The translations under genes were made by a program, and so were the position numbers. Below the pieces are notes generated by a model. It made no database searches and was not told where the DNA came from. It worked only from the letters and a program-made list of their open reading frames with translations. 64,000 nucleotides of DNA from an uncultured Cyclobacteriaceae bacterium (GTDB lineage Bacteria > Bacteroidota > Bacteroidia > Cytophagales > Cyclobacteriaceae), in contig CAKZRQ010000063.1 of the NCBI GenBank assembly GCA_937146645.1, positions 62,001 through 126,000 on the forward strand, read 5' to 3'. Numbering within the stretch: the first letter of the stretch is position 1; each line of letters opens with the position of its first letter. Shown here piece by piece: positions 47,300 through 57,090 of this stretch.

Positions 47300-47328
47300 G
47301 TATAAATGTTTTACCCTTTTGGTAAATA

Positions 47329-47361
47329 CAAATATAGGTTATTGAAATTCGTTTTTGCAAA
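47329..47361 (-). promoter_or_regulatory. Promoter of tRNA-like gene 2
   Basis: Minus strand TTTG (47361-47358), 21 nt, then TATATTTG (47336-47329), both perfect. The predicted start is near 47322, only about 23 nt before the RNA body; in between is a 6-bp hairpin TTTACC/GGTAAA (47310-47326). Confidence 0.72.
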
Positions 47362-47472
47362 TTTTCTAATAAATCGAATAAATATTTACACTTTATTTAT
47401 TTAAATAATGTTTTGATTAATGATTTAACAATTCAAGGTTCAAAATGGACTAGTAAATTATCAATTTGAAAA

Positions 47473-48510
47473 TCAGCTTTCGTAGGTCACATACCCTCTC
47501 CACTTTTCTAAAACTGATTCCATGTCTTCGGGCAAGGGTGACTCAAAAAATAATGGCACTTCTGTCTTTGGATGAATGAATCCAAGAGACTTCGCATGGA
47601 GCGCCTGTCTAGGAAGGAGAGTAAAACAATTTTGGACGAATGTCTTATACTTTGAAAATTGAGTCCCCTTTCTAATTTTGTCTCCACCATACATCGCATC
47701 ATTAAAAAGTGGGTGGCCTATGAATTTCATATGCGCACGGATCTGATGCGTTCTACCTGTCTCTAGTTTACATTCGACAAGACTTACATATCGCAGTCTT
47801 TCAATTACCCTCCAATGAGTTACAGCATGTTTGCCATAGCTACCGTCGGGAAACACATCCATGGTCTTTCTATCTTTTTGACTTCTTCCCACATGTCCTT
47901 CTATTCTTCCCTCGTCCTCCTCAGGCTCGCCCCAAACGAGTGCTAAATAGGAGCGTTCGATGCTATGATGAAAAAACTGGGATGCCAAATGGGTCATAGT
48001 CTCCTCTTCTTTGGCTATCACCAAAAGTCCAGAAGTATCCTTATCTATTCTATGAACCAAACCAGGTCTTCCTTCATTCCCTTTCATTTCAGGGAGGTCT
48101 TGAAAATGGTGAACCAGGGCATTTGCCAAGGTTCCTGACCAATTCCCATGTGCAGGGTGAACCACCATGCCGGCAGGCTTATTCACTACCAATAAAAACT
48201 TATCCTCATAAATGATATCCAGGGGAATATCTTCAGGATAAACTTCTGTGTCCCGAGGTGGGGCAGCCATCATCACTTGAATAACATCACCTGCTTTAAT
48301 CTTGTAATTTGATTTCTTCGTTTGGCCATTTACCAGGACATTGCCCGTTTCCATGGCCTGCTGAACTTTATTGCGAGTGGCGTTCCCAATTTTCTCACTC
48401 AAAAACTTATCAATTCGAAGGCTGGTCTGGCCAGGATCCACCACAATTTTATGATGCTCGAAAAGCTCATTCTCTTCTTGATTTAAATCTTCTTCCTGGG
48501 ATTCACTCAT
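47473..48510 (-). CDS. rluD: RluD-family 23S rRNA pseudouridine synthase
   Basis: A 345-residue RluA/RluD-family enzyme: N-terminal S4 domain (TSLRIDKFLSEKIGNATRNK, about 29-48) and catalytic domain with HRIDKDTSGLLVIAK at 153-167, where Asp156 is the nucleophile. RluD modifies helix 69 of 23S rRNA; the assignment to RluD and not RluC rests on the S4 domain and overall length. The first 20 residues are an acidic extension. No clear terminator follows before the promoter of tRNA-like gene 2, so read-through into the tRNA-like genes is possible. Confidence 0.9.
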   Translation of the reverse strand: MSESQEEDLNQEENELFEHHKIVVDPGQTSLRIDKFLSEKIGNATRNKVQQAMETGNVLVNGQTKKSNYKIKAGDVIQVMMAAPPRDTEVYPEDIPLDIIYEDKFLLVVNKPAGMVVHPAHGNWSGTLANALVHHFQDLPEMKGNEGRPGLVHRIDKDTSGLLVIAKEEETMTHLASQFFHHSIERSYLALVWGEPEEDEGRIEGHVGRSQKDRKTMDVFPDGSYGKHAVTHWRVIERLRYVSLVECKLETGRTHQIRAHMKFIGHPLFNDAMYGGDKIRKGTQFSKYKTFVQNCFTLLPRQALHAKSLGFIHPKTEVPLFFESPLPEDMESVLEKWRGYVTYES

Positions 48511-48566
48511 TTTATAAAAATAAGGTTATCTGCTGTAAATTCACCTTCCACTAAACTTTCGAATCA

Positions 48567-49472
48567 TTGCTCCCTCAATCACCTTGTCCCAACCAGCTTC
48601 TAAATAAGACTGAAAATGAGATTGAAGTCTGGATAAAAAGGTTGGACTTGGTTCATCCTGAGGTATCAGGAAATAAATTTTTCAAACTAAAATACAATCT
48701 GGAGGAGGCGGTGAAATCGGGCTATGATACCATTCTGACTTTTGGCGGAGCCTACTCTAATCATATTTATGCTACCGCTAAAGCTGCGGAAGCCTCCGGA
48801 TTAAAGAGCATTGGGATAATCCGAGGCGAAGAGTTATCGGAGCTCAATCCTACTTTGAAATCTGCAAAAGAATCAGGAATGCGATTAGAGTTCATAAGCC
48901 GTTCCGATTATCGGAGAAAAGCCGAGCCCGAATTCATAAAGCTACTAGATGAAAAATTTGGCGAGTTCTTTCTGATTCCTGAGGGAGGAACCAACTCATT
49001 GGCAATTTTAGGAACAGGAGAAATACTTACTCCGGAAGATTTTGAATTCACCCATATTGCTTGCTCGATTGGTACTGGAGGCACTTTCGCCGGACTCTCT
49101 CATTCCATTAAACCTCATCAAAAACTTATGGGTATCTCTTCCCTGAAAGGAGATTTCATCCATGAGGAAGTTAAAGTTTTACTCAATTCAACTAGAAAAA
49201 AGTATTCCTCTCAATATGAAATTCTCGACGATTATCACTTTGGCGGATACGCCAAACACACCCCTGAGCTAATCGCCTTTATCAATGATTTTCACGAAAA
49301 GTATAAAGTGCCTTTAGATATAATTTACACGGGAAAGACTGCCTTCGCCATTCTAGATCATGTTAAAAAAGGAAACTTCAAAGCTGGATCAAAAATCCTG
49401 ATGATTCATACAGGAGGGCTCCAAGGAAATCTTGGCTTCACTGAAAAAACAGGAATTAGTCTACCTCTTTAA
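48567..49472 (+). CDS. ACC deaminase/D-cysteine desulfhydrase family PLP enzyme
   Basis: A fold-type II PLP protein of 301 residues. The PLP Lys is Lys37 in SGNKFFKLKYN, the phosphate-binding region is GGAYSNHIYATAKAA, and SIGTGGTFAGL is a second cofactor loop. Members act on 1-aminocyclopropane-1-carboxylate or D-cysteine and other small D-amino acids; which one cannot be told, and D-cysteine desulfhydrase activity is the more usual one in bacteria. The start is TTG at 48567: an in-frame TAA lies 12 nt upstream and there is no ATG before the conserved region. Its end overlaps the convergent AlbA-domain gene by 17 nt. Confidence 0.85.
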   Translation: MLPQSPCPNQLLNKTENEIEVWIKRLDLVHPEVSGNKFFKLKYNLEEAVKSGYDTILTFGGAYSNHIYATAKAAEASGLKSIGIIRGEELSELNPTLKSAKESGMRLEFISRSDYRRKAEPEFIKLLDEKFGEFFLIPEGGTNSLAILGTGEILTPEDFEFTHIACSIGTGGTFAGLSHSIKPHQKLMGISSLKGDFIHEEVKVLLNSTRKKYSSQYEILDDYHFGGYAKHTPELIAFINDFHEKYKVPLDIIYTGKTAFAILDHVKKGNFKAGSKILMIHTGGLQGNLGFTEKTGISLPL

Positions 49473-50097
49473 AAGTGAAGAAATCTTCAGATTCTTCTGG
49501 ATGGAGAGAAAGCACATTAGCCAGGGTGAGTCTGATTAGGGTTCTGGACGCCAGGAACTTCGGGATTCGAGCTTCCTTAGCATATTCCCTCACGGTAATA
49601 CTACCTTTTTCCTCAATCGCCTTCATCAGGGTTTCTTCTTTTTCACCGTAAGTAAAAACCACATCCTTCGGCTGCCTGCTTTTCTTGATAACTTCCCAAA
49701 CCTCCTTACTGGCCTGAATAGATCGATCCTCTACCCTCACATAGGATTTTTTCTTGCCGTCATCAATTAGAAAATGAGGTCTTCTCTTGCTTACTGGAAT
49801 TTCGAAGATTGCTACGCCCTTCTTTTCTGTAATTTCAAGAACCTCTCGTGAAAATTCGATTTCAGGTTTGATAGCCTCCTCTATGGCTTTCTCCAAGACA
49901 TAGACTTCATCGAGAATAAACTTCTGACCAGAAACTGTCCCATCATCATCTACTCCAAGTAGCAAAGTCCCTCCAGAAGTATTCGCAAATGCTATGATCT
50001 CTCGGATGATCTTCTCCGGATGCGCAGCTTTCTTTTTAAATTCAAGAGAAATCCCCTCTCCCCTGCTCGCCAGACGTTTAACTTCGGAAAGTAGCAT
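49456..50097 (-). CDS. AlbA_2 (Schlafen-type) nucleic-acid-binding domain protein
   Basis: A 213-residue protein with an N-terminal AlbA_2 domain (EGISLEFKKKAAHPEKIIRE, IAFANTSGGTLLLGVDDDG) at residues 12-130 and a C-terminal winged-helix-like part (EKGSITVREYAKEARIPKF). Such proteins are often called transcriptional regulators or divergent AAA-type ATPases but their ligands are mostly unknown. It starts 6 nt after uvrB on the same strand, so it is likely cotranscribed with it. Confidence 0.82.
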   Translation of the reverse strand: MLLSEVKRLASRGEGISLEFKKKAAHPEKIIREIIAFANTSGGTLLLGVDDDGTVSGQKFILDEVYVLEKAIEEAIKPEIEFSREVLEITEKKGVAIFEIPVSKRRPHFLIDDGKKKSYVRVEDRSIQASKEVWEVIKKSRQPKDVVFTYGEKEETLMKAIEEKGSITVREYAKEARIPKFLASRTLIRLTLANVLSLHPEESEDFFTFKEVD

Positions 50098-50103
50098 GAC
50101 TTC

Positions 50104-52146
50104 TTATTTCCCCGGTCCTCTATTTATTTCTTCCAAGCGCTTCTTTTGAGCTTGCCATTCATCACGAAGTCGGGCTGCTTCCATAAAGTTGAGTTCCTTA
50201 GCAGCTTTTTCCATTTGCTTTTGAGTCTGAGAAATCAATTTTTCCAGCTTATCCTTTGTAAGGAATTGCACCAATGGATCAGCAGCAATTTGAGCATCAG
50301 CCCCAGTTGGCTCGGCATAAACTTTTGCGTTTTTCTTACTGTCTGCCACCTTGGTTTGACCCATGATTTTCTCCCTGGACTTAATAATGGTTTTGGGTAC
50401 AATCCCATTTTTCTCATTGTATTCCAGCTGTAATGCTCGTCTCCTTTTGGTCTCGTCAATAGCAGAACCCATGGATTCGGTAATCTTATCTGCATACATG
50501 AGTACTCGGCCTTCATCGTTCCTCGCAGCACGACCAATAGTCTGAACCAGACTTCGTTCATTCCTAAGAAAACCTTCCTTATCCGCATCCAGAATAGCCA
50601 CAAGTGATACCTCAGGTAGATCCAAACCTTCTCTAAGTAGATTCACTCCGACTAATACATCGAATATCCCTAATCTGAGCTCACGCAAAATTTCAACACG
50701 GTCCAACGTTTTTACTTCGGAGTGGATATATCTCGACTTGACTCCTGCCCTTTCGAGAAACTTTTGGAGCTCTTCAGCCATTCGCTTCGTCAGAGTGGTC
50801 ACCAAAACTCGAGCTCCGGTTTGAATGGTTTGATCTATTTCTTCAAGTAAATCATCAATCTGATTTTGACTCGGACGAACTTCAATAGTAGGATCCAAAA
50901 GACCCGTGGGGCGAATGATTTGTTCTACCACCACTCCCTCAGTTTGACCTAGTTCGTAGTCAGCGGGCGTCGCCGAAACATAAATGACTTGATTGGTAAG
51001 GTCTTCAAACTCTTCGAATCGTAAGGGCCGATTATCCAAAGCTGAAGGAAGACGGAATCCAAAATCAACGAGATTCACTTTCCTTGATCGGTCACCACCC
51101 CACATCGCACGAACCTGGGGAACCGTTACATGACTTTCGTCAATCATCAGCAAGTAATCGTCAGGGAAATAATCCAGAAGACAGAAAGGTCTCATCCCAG
51201 GCTTCCTTCGATCGAAGTATCTGGAATAGTTCTCCACGCCAGAACAATAACCTAATTCTCTGATCATCTCCAGGTCGAATTCTGTTCTTTCCTGGAGTCG
51301 TTTGGCTTCGATAAATTTCCCCTCTTTCTCAAAGAAATTTACTTGGGCCACCATGTCGTCCTGGATTTCTTTGATGGATTGATCAATTACATCACGACCC
51401 GTTACAAAGAGATTAGCTGGAAAAATAGAAATGATTCTTTCGTCAGAAATCTTCTTACCACTTTGGGGATCTATTCTCTGAATTGCTTCAATCTCATCAC
51501 CCCAAAAGAAGATCCGATATCCAAAGTCTGCATACGCTACAAAAATGTCCACCGTATCACCCTTTACCCGGAATGTACCATGAGTAAGTTCCTGATGTGT
51601 TCGACTGTAAAGAATGTCCACTAATTTGAATAGCAGTTGATTACGGGGAATTCGATCTCCTTCCTGTAATCGAATAACATTCTTACCAAATTCTTCAGGG
51701 TTTCCAATACCATAAATGCAGGACACCGATGCTACCACAATCACATCCCGCCTACCCGTCAGCAAAGATGAAGTCGCACTCAATCGGAGTTTTTCGATTT
51801 CCTGATTGATCGAAAGATCTTTTTCTATGTAAGTCCCAGAGGTCGGAATAAAAGCTTCCGGCTGATAGTAATCGTAGTATGAAATAAAATACTCAACAGC
51901 ATTCTCAGGGAAGAACTGTTTAAACTCCCCATAGAGTTGAGCCGCGAGGGTCTTATTATGACAAAGAACGAGTGTCGGCCTTTGCACTTCCTGCACCACA
52001 TTCGCCATGGTGAAAGTCTTTCCAGAACCTGTTACCCCGAGAAGTACTTGGGCTCTTTCTCCTTCCTCCACACCTTCGGTAAGCTGCTTGATCGCATTAG
52101 GTTGATCACCAGTTGGGACGTAATCGGATATAATTTTAAAATTCAT
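50104..52146 (-). CDS. uvrB: Excinuclease ABC subunit UvrB
   Basis: Damage-verifying helicase of nucleotide excision repair. Walker A GVTGSGKT at 37-44, the beta-hairpin region YYDYYQPEAFIPTSGTYIEKD (about 91-111) that clamps DNA, DESHVTVPQ (Walker B), SATPADYE, the helicase C-terminal domain with QTIGRAARN, and the C-terminal UVR motif (EKAAKELNFMEAARLRDEW) that contacts UvrC. 680 residues is normal. Confidence 0.98.
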   Translation of the reverse strand: MNFKIISDYVPTGDQPNAIKQLTEGVEEGERAQVLLGVTGSGKTFTMANVVQEVQRPTLVLCHNKTLAAQLYGEFKQFFPENAVEYFISYYDYYQPEAFIPTSGTYIEKDLSINQEIEKLRLSATSSLLTGRRDVIVVASVSCIYGIGNPEEFGKNVIRLQEGDRIPRNQLLFKLVDILYSRTHQELTHGTFRVKGDTVDIFVAYADFGYRIFFWGDEIEAIQRIDPQSGKKISDERIISIFPANLFVTGRDVIDQSIKEIQDDMVAQVNFFEKEGKFIEAKRLQERTEFDLEMIRELGYCSGVENYSRYFDRRKPGMRPFCLLDYFPDDYLLMIDESHVTVPQVRAMWGGDRSRKVNLVDFGFRLPSALDNRPLRFEEFEDLTNQVIYVSATPADYELGQTEGVVVEQIIRPTGLLDPTIEVRPSQNQIDDLLEEIDQTIQTGARVLVTTLTKRMAEELQKFLERAGVKSRYIHSEVKTLDRVEILRELRLGIFDVLVGVNLLREGLDLPEVSLVAILDADKEGFLRNERSLVQTIGRAARNDEGRVLMYADKITESMGSAIDETKRRRALQLEYNEKNGIVPKTIIKSREKIMGQTKVADSKKNAKVYAEPTGADAQIAADPLVQFLTKDKLEKLISQTQKQMEKAAKELNFMEAARLRDEWQAQKKRLEEINRGPGK

Positions 52147-52187
52147 AGTAGTCGTCCTTTGTCAACAAAAAATCAATGCATTTTGGT

Positions 52188-53390
52188 TTAGCTACTCGCC
52201 AAAACTTTATGCTTCCCGATATTATAATAGAGGTAATTGGTTCTAAGAATAATTACCAGCAACAATGGAACTATGCTTGGGTGAAAGCTTTGCCATCCAA
52301 AAATCCAGAATACCACAGCAGCATCCGCAGCGATAAGTGCAAATAATAAGTACTTTCTAATCCAGCTTTTCAGGTTTTTTGATAGCAAGGCAAAGGCCAA
52401 AATCAAATGTCCTGGAAATGCCCAGAGGATATTCCAGTTCATCTTTGTTGCGATATGATCTGTGGCAAACCACAAAAGGAAAATGACAATTCCGAGAATT
52501 CCAAGTATAGAGAACAGCGCAATGTCAAATCCCAGATACAGACGTTTTCTTTTGAAGCCTAGATAGGTGATCACTGCGAATAAAATGGCCAATAGCCAAA
52601 GCAGAACGTAGGGATTAAAAAGCCCCCAGGATTTTTGCTGTGCCGGAGGAAAATCCAAAATGACTCTCGTCTCACTTACCAAGGGTCTTATCCCCTTTCG
52701 GTCTTTGCCATGAATCTCTGCTCGGGCAAAAGCCGCTTGCATATAATCAGGGAGAAATTGAGCGTCATAGGAACTTGCCTCCTCATCGATTACCGCTCCC
52801 AAGGCCAAATCAATTCCAAAATCAGCCCAAACACTGGTTAAAATGCACTCATCAATGAGATTTCTAAAGGTCTTGGGCTCTGCTTCCGTTTCTGGTTCCT
52901 TCCAGACCAGCTCATCTCCAAGGGTAAGTTCTATAGCGTCCCTAATCCGAGTGGCGCAGTTATCAAAGAAGAAATCGTACCGATAAAACCTTCGATCGGG
53001 TAGCAAATTCACATCCAGGAATTCTACCAAAGACCGGGCTTGGGGTGGGGAAATATCAAGAACTTGTTCACTGATAGCTCTTCCCTCGGCAGAGTACACT
53101 TGAATAAACCGAGCGTAGGTAGTGACATCTAACTTATAATCTAGGGTGCGCCGGGCAAACTTATACAAGAAAAAGGGAGTGTCGAAATCGAAGGTCCCAT
53201 AGTTAAACACCATATCCCTTCCTGTCCCTAAATCCATTATTCGGATGGCACTGTGACCAAAAGCCGAGTACAGCTCGTCCCCTGGTTCACAGGTCAATAA
53301 ACTCACTCTATATACTTGAGCATGAGCGGTTGAAACAAAAAATACAAACAACGAAAAAAATAATAATATCCCTTTATTTTTTAGTTTCAT
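52188..53390 (-). CDS. DUF4105 (Lnb N-terminal periplasmic domain) membrane protein
   Basis: A 400-residue protein: signal peptide (1-24, ending AHAQ), a DUF4105 domain (about 25-255) with the conserved GDELYSAFGHSAIRI and RFYRYDFFFDNCATRIRD blocks, in which the His and Cys suggest a papain-like active site, then five hydrophobic segments (about 262-395). The domain is known from the N-terminal part of LnbB-like lysophospholipid/lipoprotein-processing proteins and is common in Bacteroidota; activity here is unproven. It is divergent from the next T9SS gene with 36 nt between starts. Confidence 0.8.
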   Translation of the reverse strand: MKLKNKGILLFFSLFVFFVSTAHAQVYRVSLLTCEPGDELYSAFGHSAIRIMDLGTGRDMVFNYGTFDFDTPFFLYKFARRTLDYKLDVTTYARFIQVYSAEGRAISEQVLDISPPQARSLVEFLDVNLLPDRRFYRYDFFFDNCATRIRDAIELTLGDELVWKEPETEAEPKTFRNLIDECILTSVWADFGIDLALGAVIDEEASSYDAQFLPDYMQAAFARAEIHGKDRKGIRPLVSETRVILDFPPAQQKSWGLFNPYVLLWLLAILFAVITYLGFKRKRLYLGFDIALFSILGILGIVIFLLWFATDHIATKMNWNILWAFPGHLILAFALLSKNLKSWIRKYLLFALIAADAAVVFWIFGWQSFHPSIVPLLLVIILRTNYLYYNIGKHKVLASS

Positions 53391-53426
53391 TTCAGTATAT
53401 TCAATTACTTTTTTAGTAATTTTTTA

Positions 53427-55721
53427 ATGTTAGTTCAGGCTAAAATAACTGCATTCGGCAGTATTTTTTCATGCCGAATATACAGGATATTATTCTCAAT
53501 ACTTTGCTTGATGCTATCCTGCATGACACTCTTTGGCCAAGAGGTGAATTCTTTCAAAACAATCAGCTCCGGTACTTTCACAGATCTTGCAATTTGGGAG
53601 ATTTACGATGGCTCGAGCTGGATTCCCGCCAGCAGCCTTCCAAATTCTAGTAATGATATTTACATCGATCAAACACATACACTTACGTTGTCCTCAGATC
53701 AAAGTGTAAAGTCCTTATTCATTAATGCCGAAACAGGCGCTGGCCAAAAACTGAATCTAAATGGCAACGCCCTGGAGATTTTTGGAACCCTTCAAGCATT
53801 CACGGGTGCTGCCCCTGGCACCCCGACTGGCACTTGGAATTCTACAAATTGGATAGGAAATTCCATCGATAGCCGACTCATATTTAAAGGCGGAACCAGA
53901 ACCATCATACCTGCAGATTCGTGGAGCGGCTTCTCCATAAGAAGTAGATATTCAATAATCTTTGATCCGGGTGATGGGATAGAATTAACTATAGAGGAAC
54001 CCATAAAAAGCATGCGATTTATAGTCCGATCAGGAACTCTTATCCAACGACTGGACACTTCGGTCAACCCAGCCTCATGCCCAACCATCTCCTTCAACTC
54101 AGAAGACTTTTTCAGCACCTCAGATTATGGTGACTTTGTCATCGAAGATGGAGGCACTTTTGTCAGTGATTGCAATTCAGGTATACTTTTTCGATCCAGC
54201 ACAAGGAGTGCTTCCTTGTTCGAGATTCAGGATGGAGGTGAATTAATCTTAGAAGGAGATAATCCGGAGATGGAAGTAGTTCAATATGAATTGAATGGGA
54301 AAGTAACTTTCGCCAGTGGGAGTTCAGGCAAAGCCTTTCTGAGTAAGTCATACACATCGAGCAGTTTTGCTGCTGAATTCCACGATTTGGAATTGAACTC
54401 CACACAAAACTTGACTCTGCCTGGTACCATCTCTATATCGGGTGATCTCATCCAGAGTAATTCAGGAAATTTTGACTTAGCTGCTACCAATCTGGAGTTT
54501 ACTGGTTCGGAGGATCAGCAAGTCTTAGGTTTCCCTCTCATTGTTTTAAATCTGACTCTGGATAAAGCTGACGGTGAGGTAAGTTTCGATGAAAATCTTT
54601 CGGTCCTTTCTAACCTTGAAATGATCTCAGGTGGAATGGACTTCAATCAAAACTCACTTTCGATAAATCTTCTGGGATTAGGAGATTTAGACTATTTAGG
54701 TGGATACTGGCGAGATTTAGCCGACTTTACCTATTTCAATATTCCATCTACCCTTACTGAGTCTAATTTCACCCTTCCTTTCCTCGATCAATTTCAGGGA
54801 GGAATTCGCAAAGTTCAGCTTCTGGGAACTGGACCAATTGGAAATATGACCGTAAGTTTCACAGAGTTTCTGGGAGCTGATACTGATCCCCAGTTCGATG
54901 ATTCTGATGGCACCACCATTCTCTATAGACTCTTTTCGTATTTCCAATTTGCCGGGATAACTCCCACAACTGATTTAATGGAATTGAGAATTTCTGGAGA
55001 TGAGTTGATTGTAAATGACGTGGACGATCTACGGATTGTAGGGACAGGATATGCTGCTCCAGGCGCTCATCTGTCCGGACTTGATCCGGTGGAACTTTGG
55101 GCTCGCCGATCCATTAATTTTGAAGATCTCGAAGGTCCAAACTTCACCATTGGGAGTTATAGAACACTAAGTATTCTTCCTGTACTTTGGCTGAACGCCA
55201 AAGCTGAAACATCAAACACGGGCACTGAAGTCCAATGGAAAGTCGCCTCAGAAAAGAACAATAAAAAATTTGAAATTTATCGGAGCCCTAATGGTAAGTC
55301 AGAATGGGCAAAAATCGGAGAGATTCTAAGTTTGGGAGATACCGAAACTCCAAGAACTTACAGTTTCATGGATTCAAGCAGAGTACCTTTTAGAGATGTT
55401 TACTATCAAATAAGACAAATTGACTTCGATGGAAAAGACTCATATTCTGAGGCATTTCTTTCCAAAGGTTCTCCTGTTTCTAACCTCAAAATCTATCCGA
55501 ATCCACATACTTCTGGTATGGTCAAAATATCGATTCCCGATTCAAAAGGGAATGATCCTTTGAACTATGTGGTGACGAATTCACTTGGACAGATCATTTT
55601 AGATGGTCAAATATCAATTGTAGAAATTGAGACCCAATTGGTCCATCTCCCCTCAGGCATATACGTCATTAGCGTTCAAGGAACCACCCATGTATATCAG
55701 ACCAGATGGATCAAACAATAG
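53427..55721 (+). CDS. T9SS-secreted protein of unknown function, 764 residues
   Basis: Signal peptide with a longer-than-usual basic start (hydrophobic core about 18-36, end TLFGQ). The mature part is a beta-helix/lectin-like region with repeated short strands (for example LTLSSDQSVKSLFINAETG, LEFTGSEDQQVLGFPLIVL), then a fibronectin-like module (about 585-680, ILPVLWLNAKAETSN ... VYYQIRQIDFDGKDSYSE) of the kind also present in the two glycine-rich proteins, and a T9SS type A sorting domain (LKIYPNPHTSG ... LPSGIYVISVQG). A 7-bp hairpin AATTACT/AGTAATT (53403-53421) ends 5 nt before the ATG. Surface or secreted; no enzyme motif recognised. Confidence 0.85.
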   Translation: MLVQAKITAFGSIFSCRIYRILFSILCLMLSCMTLFGQEVNSFKTISSGTFTDLAIWEIYDGSSWIPASSLPNSSNDIYIDQTHTLTLSSDQSVKSLFINAETGAGQKLNLNGNALEIFGTLQAFTGAAPGTPTGTWNSTNWIGNSIDSRLIFKGGTRTIIPADSWSGFSIRSRYSIIFDPGDGIELTIEEPIKSMRFIVRSGTLIQRLDTSVNPASCPTISFNSEDFFSTSDYGDFVIEDGGTFVSDCNSGILFRSSTRSASLFEIQDGGELILEGDNPEMEVVQYELNGKVTFASGSSGKAFLSKSYTSSSFAAEFHDLELNSTQNLTLPGTISISGDLIQSNSGNFDLAATNLEFTGSEDQQVLGFPLIVLNLTLDKADGEVSFDENLSVLSNLEMISGGMDFNQNSLSINLLGLGDLDYLGGYWRDLADFTYFNIPSTLTESNFTLPFLDQFQGGIRKVQLLGTGPIGNMTVSFTEFLGADTDPQFDDSDGTTILYRLFSYFQFAGITPTTDLMELRISGDELIVNDVDDLRIVGTGYAAPGAHLSGLDPVELWARRSINFEDLEGPNFTIGSYRTLSILPVLWLNAKAETSNTGTEVQWKVASEKNNKKFEIYRSPNGKSEWAKIGEILSLGDTETPRTYSFMDSSRVPFRDVYYQIRQIDFDGKDSYSEAFLSKGSPVSNLKIYPNPHTSGMVKISIPDSKGNDPLNYVVTNSLGQIILDGQISIVEIETQLVHLPSGIYVISVQGTTHVYQTRWIKQ

Positions 55722-55772
55722 GAATCTAATCTGAAAGATTTCCCTATCTTCAGAGCTTAACCCCAGCCTAAA

Positions 55773-57086
55773 ATGACCATTCTTCTGGTTCTCCTCTGTA
55801 TTCTGATTCTGGTTCTTCTGATTGTATGGGCCAAGATCAATCCCTTTCTCGCGTTTCTCATTTCCTCCATTTGCGCCGGATTCTTTCTGAGAATGCCTGC
55901 CGGAGATATTGCTTCATCTATTCAAAAGGGAATGGGGGATTTGCTAGGAGGTTTGGTTATAGTGATCGTAACCGGGGCTATGCTAGGCAAACTTGTAGCC
56001 GAAAGCGGAGCTGCTCAGAGAATCGCTGGATCCCTAATGAACATTTTCGGGGAAAAGTACATTGCCTGGGCCATGGCGCTCACAGGTGTTGTCGTGGGTA
56101 TTCCTCTGTTTTATAGCGTGGGTTTTGTTTTACTTGTCCCGCTGGCTTTTACTCTTGCCTACCAGTACAAATTGCCCGCAGTGTATGTTGGCATTCCGCT
56201 ACTCGCGGCACTTTCCGTCACTCATGGCCTCCTACCACCTCATCCCGCTCCCGCAGCTTTGGTGGGGCAGTTTGATGCGAATATGGGTCTAACCCTTTTG
56301 TACGGTATGATCATTACCATTCCGACAGTGATCATTGCAGGGCCTGTTTTCTCTCAAACCTTAAAGAAAATCAATGCTCAGCCATTGAAAACTTTTCAGG
56401 CAGAAGTGAAGCCAGAATCCGAGCTTCCTTCCATAGGAAACAGCTATTTGACGGCTTTGCTTCCTGTTTTCCTTTTAATCATTACCACGGTACTCTCTTT
56501 AAATACGGATGAGAATAGTGCCTTGGCTCCTTTTGTAGAGTTTGTCTCTGAGCCAAGTATCGTAATGCTTATTTCCATTCTTGTTGCAACGTTCACTTTG
56601 GGGATAGGAAGAGGGTTTAAGATGCCCAAAGTGATGGATATTTATACCATAGCTACCAAAGATGTGGCTATGATTCTTTTAATCGTGGCAGGAGCTGGAG
56701 CCTTGAAACAAGTGTTGACTGATACCGGAGTGAGTCTTGTGATCGCTGAAGCCCTAAGCTCCTGGCAGATGCACCCCTTAATTTTAGCCTGGCTAATTGC
56801 AGCTTTGATCCGTATTTGTGTAGGATCGGCAACAGTGGCTGGATTGACCACAGCAGGAATAATCGCTCCTCTAGTCGTAACCATGGGAGTTGACCCAAAC
56901 CTCTTGGTTTTATCCATAGGCTCAGGAAGCCTGATCTTTTCTCACTTCAATGATTCAGGTTTCTGGCTATACAAAGAATACTTCAATGTGAGTATAAAGG
57001 ACACCCTTAAGACCTGGTCGGTTATGGAAACTATTGTGGCTGTAGTCGGGCTTATTGGTGTATTAATTTTGGACATATTTATTTAA
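55773..57086 (+). CDS. GntP-family permease
   Basis: A 437-residue transporter with about 12 hydrophobic segments of the gluconate:H+ symporter (GntP) family; conserved blocks are GDLLGGLVIVIVTGAMLGKLV, SVTHGLLPPHPAPAALV and FSHFNDSGFWLYKEYFNVS. Family members carry gluconate, but several carry D-serine or other hydroxy/D-amino acids. The RidA-family gene 4 nt downstream makes an amino acid-type substrate a reasonable guess, not more. Confidence 0.9.
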   Translation: MTILLVLLCILILVLLIVWAKINPFLAFLISSICAGFFLRMPAGDIASSIQKGMGDLLGGLVIVIVTGAMLGKLVAESGAAQRIAGSLMNIFGEKYIAWAMALTGVVVGIPLFYSVGFVLLVPLAFTLAYQYKLPAVYVGIPLLAALSVTHGLLPPHPAPAALVGQFDANMGLTLLYGMIITIPTVIIAGPVFSQTLKKINAQPLKTFQAEVKPESELPSIGNSYLTALLPVFLLIITTVLSLNTDENSALAPFVEFVSEPSIVMLISILVATFTLGIGRGFKMPKVMDIYTIATKDVAMILLIVAGAGALKQVLTDTGVSLVIAEALSSWQMHPLILAWLIAALIRICVGSATVAGLTTAGIIAPLVVTMGVDPNLLVLSIGSGSLIFSHFNDSGFWLYKEYFNVSIKDTLKTWSVMETIVAVVGLIGVLILDIFI

Positions 57087-57090
57087 GAGC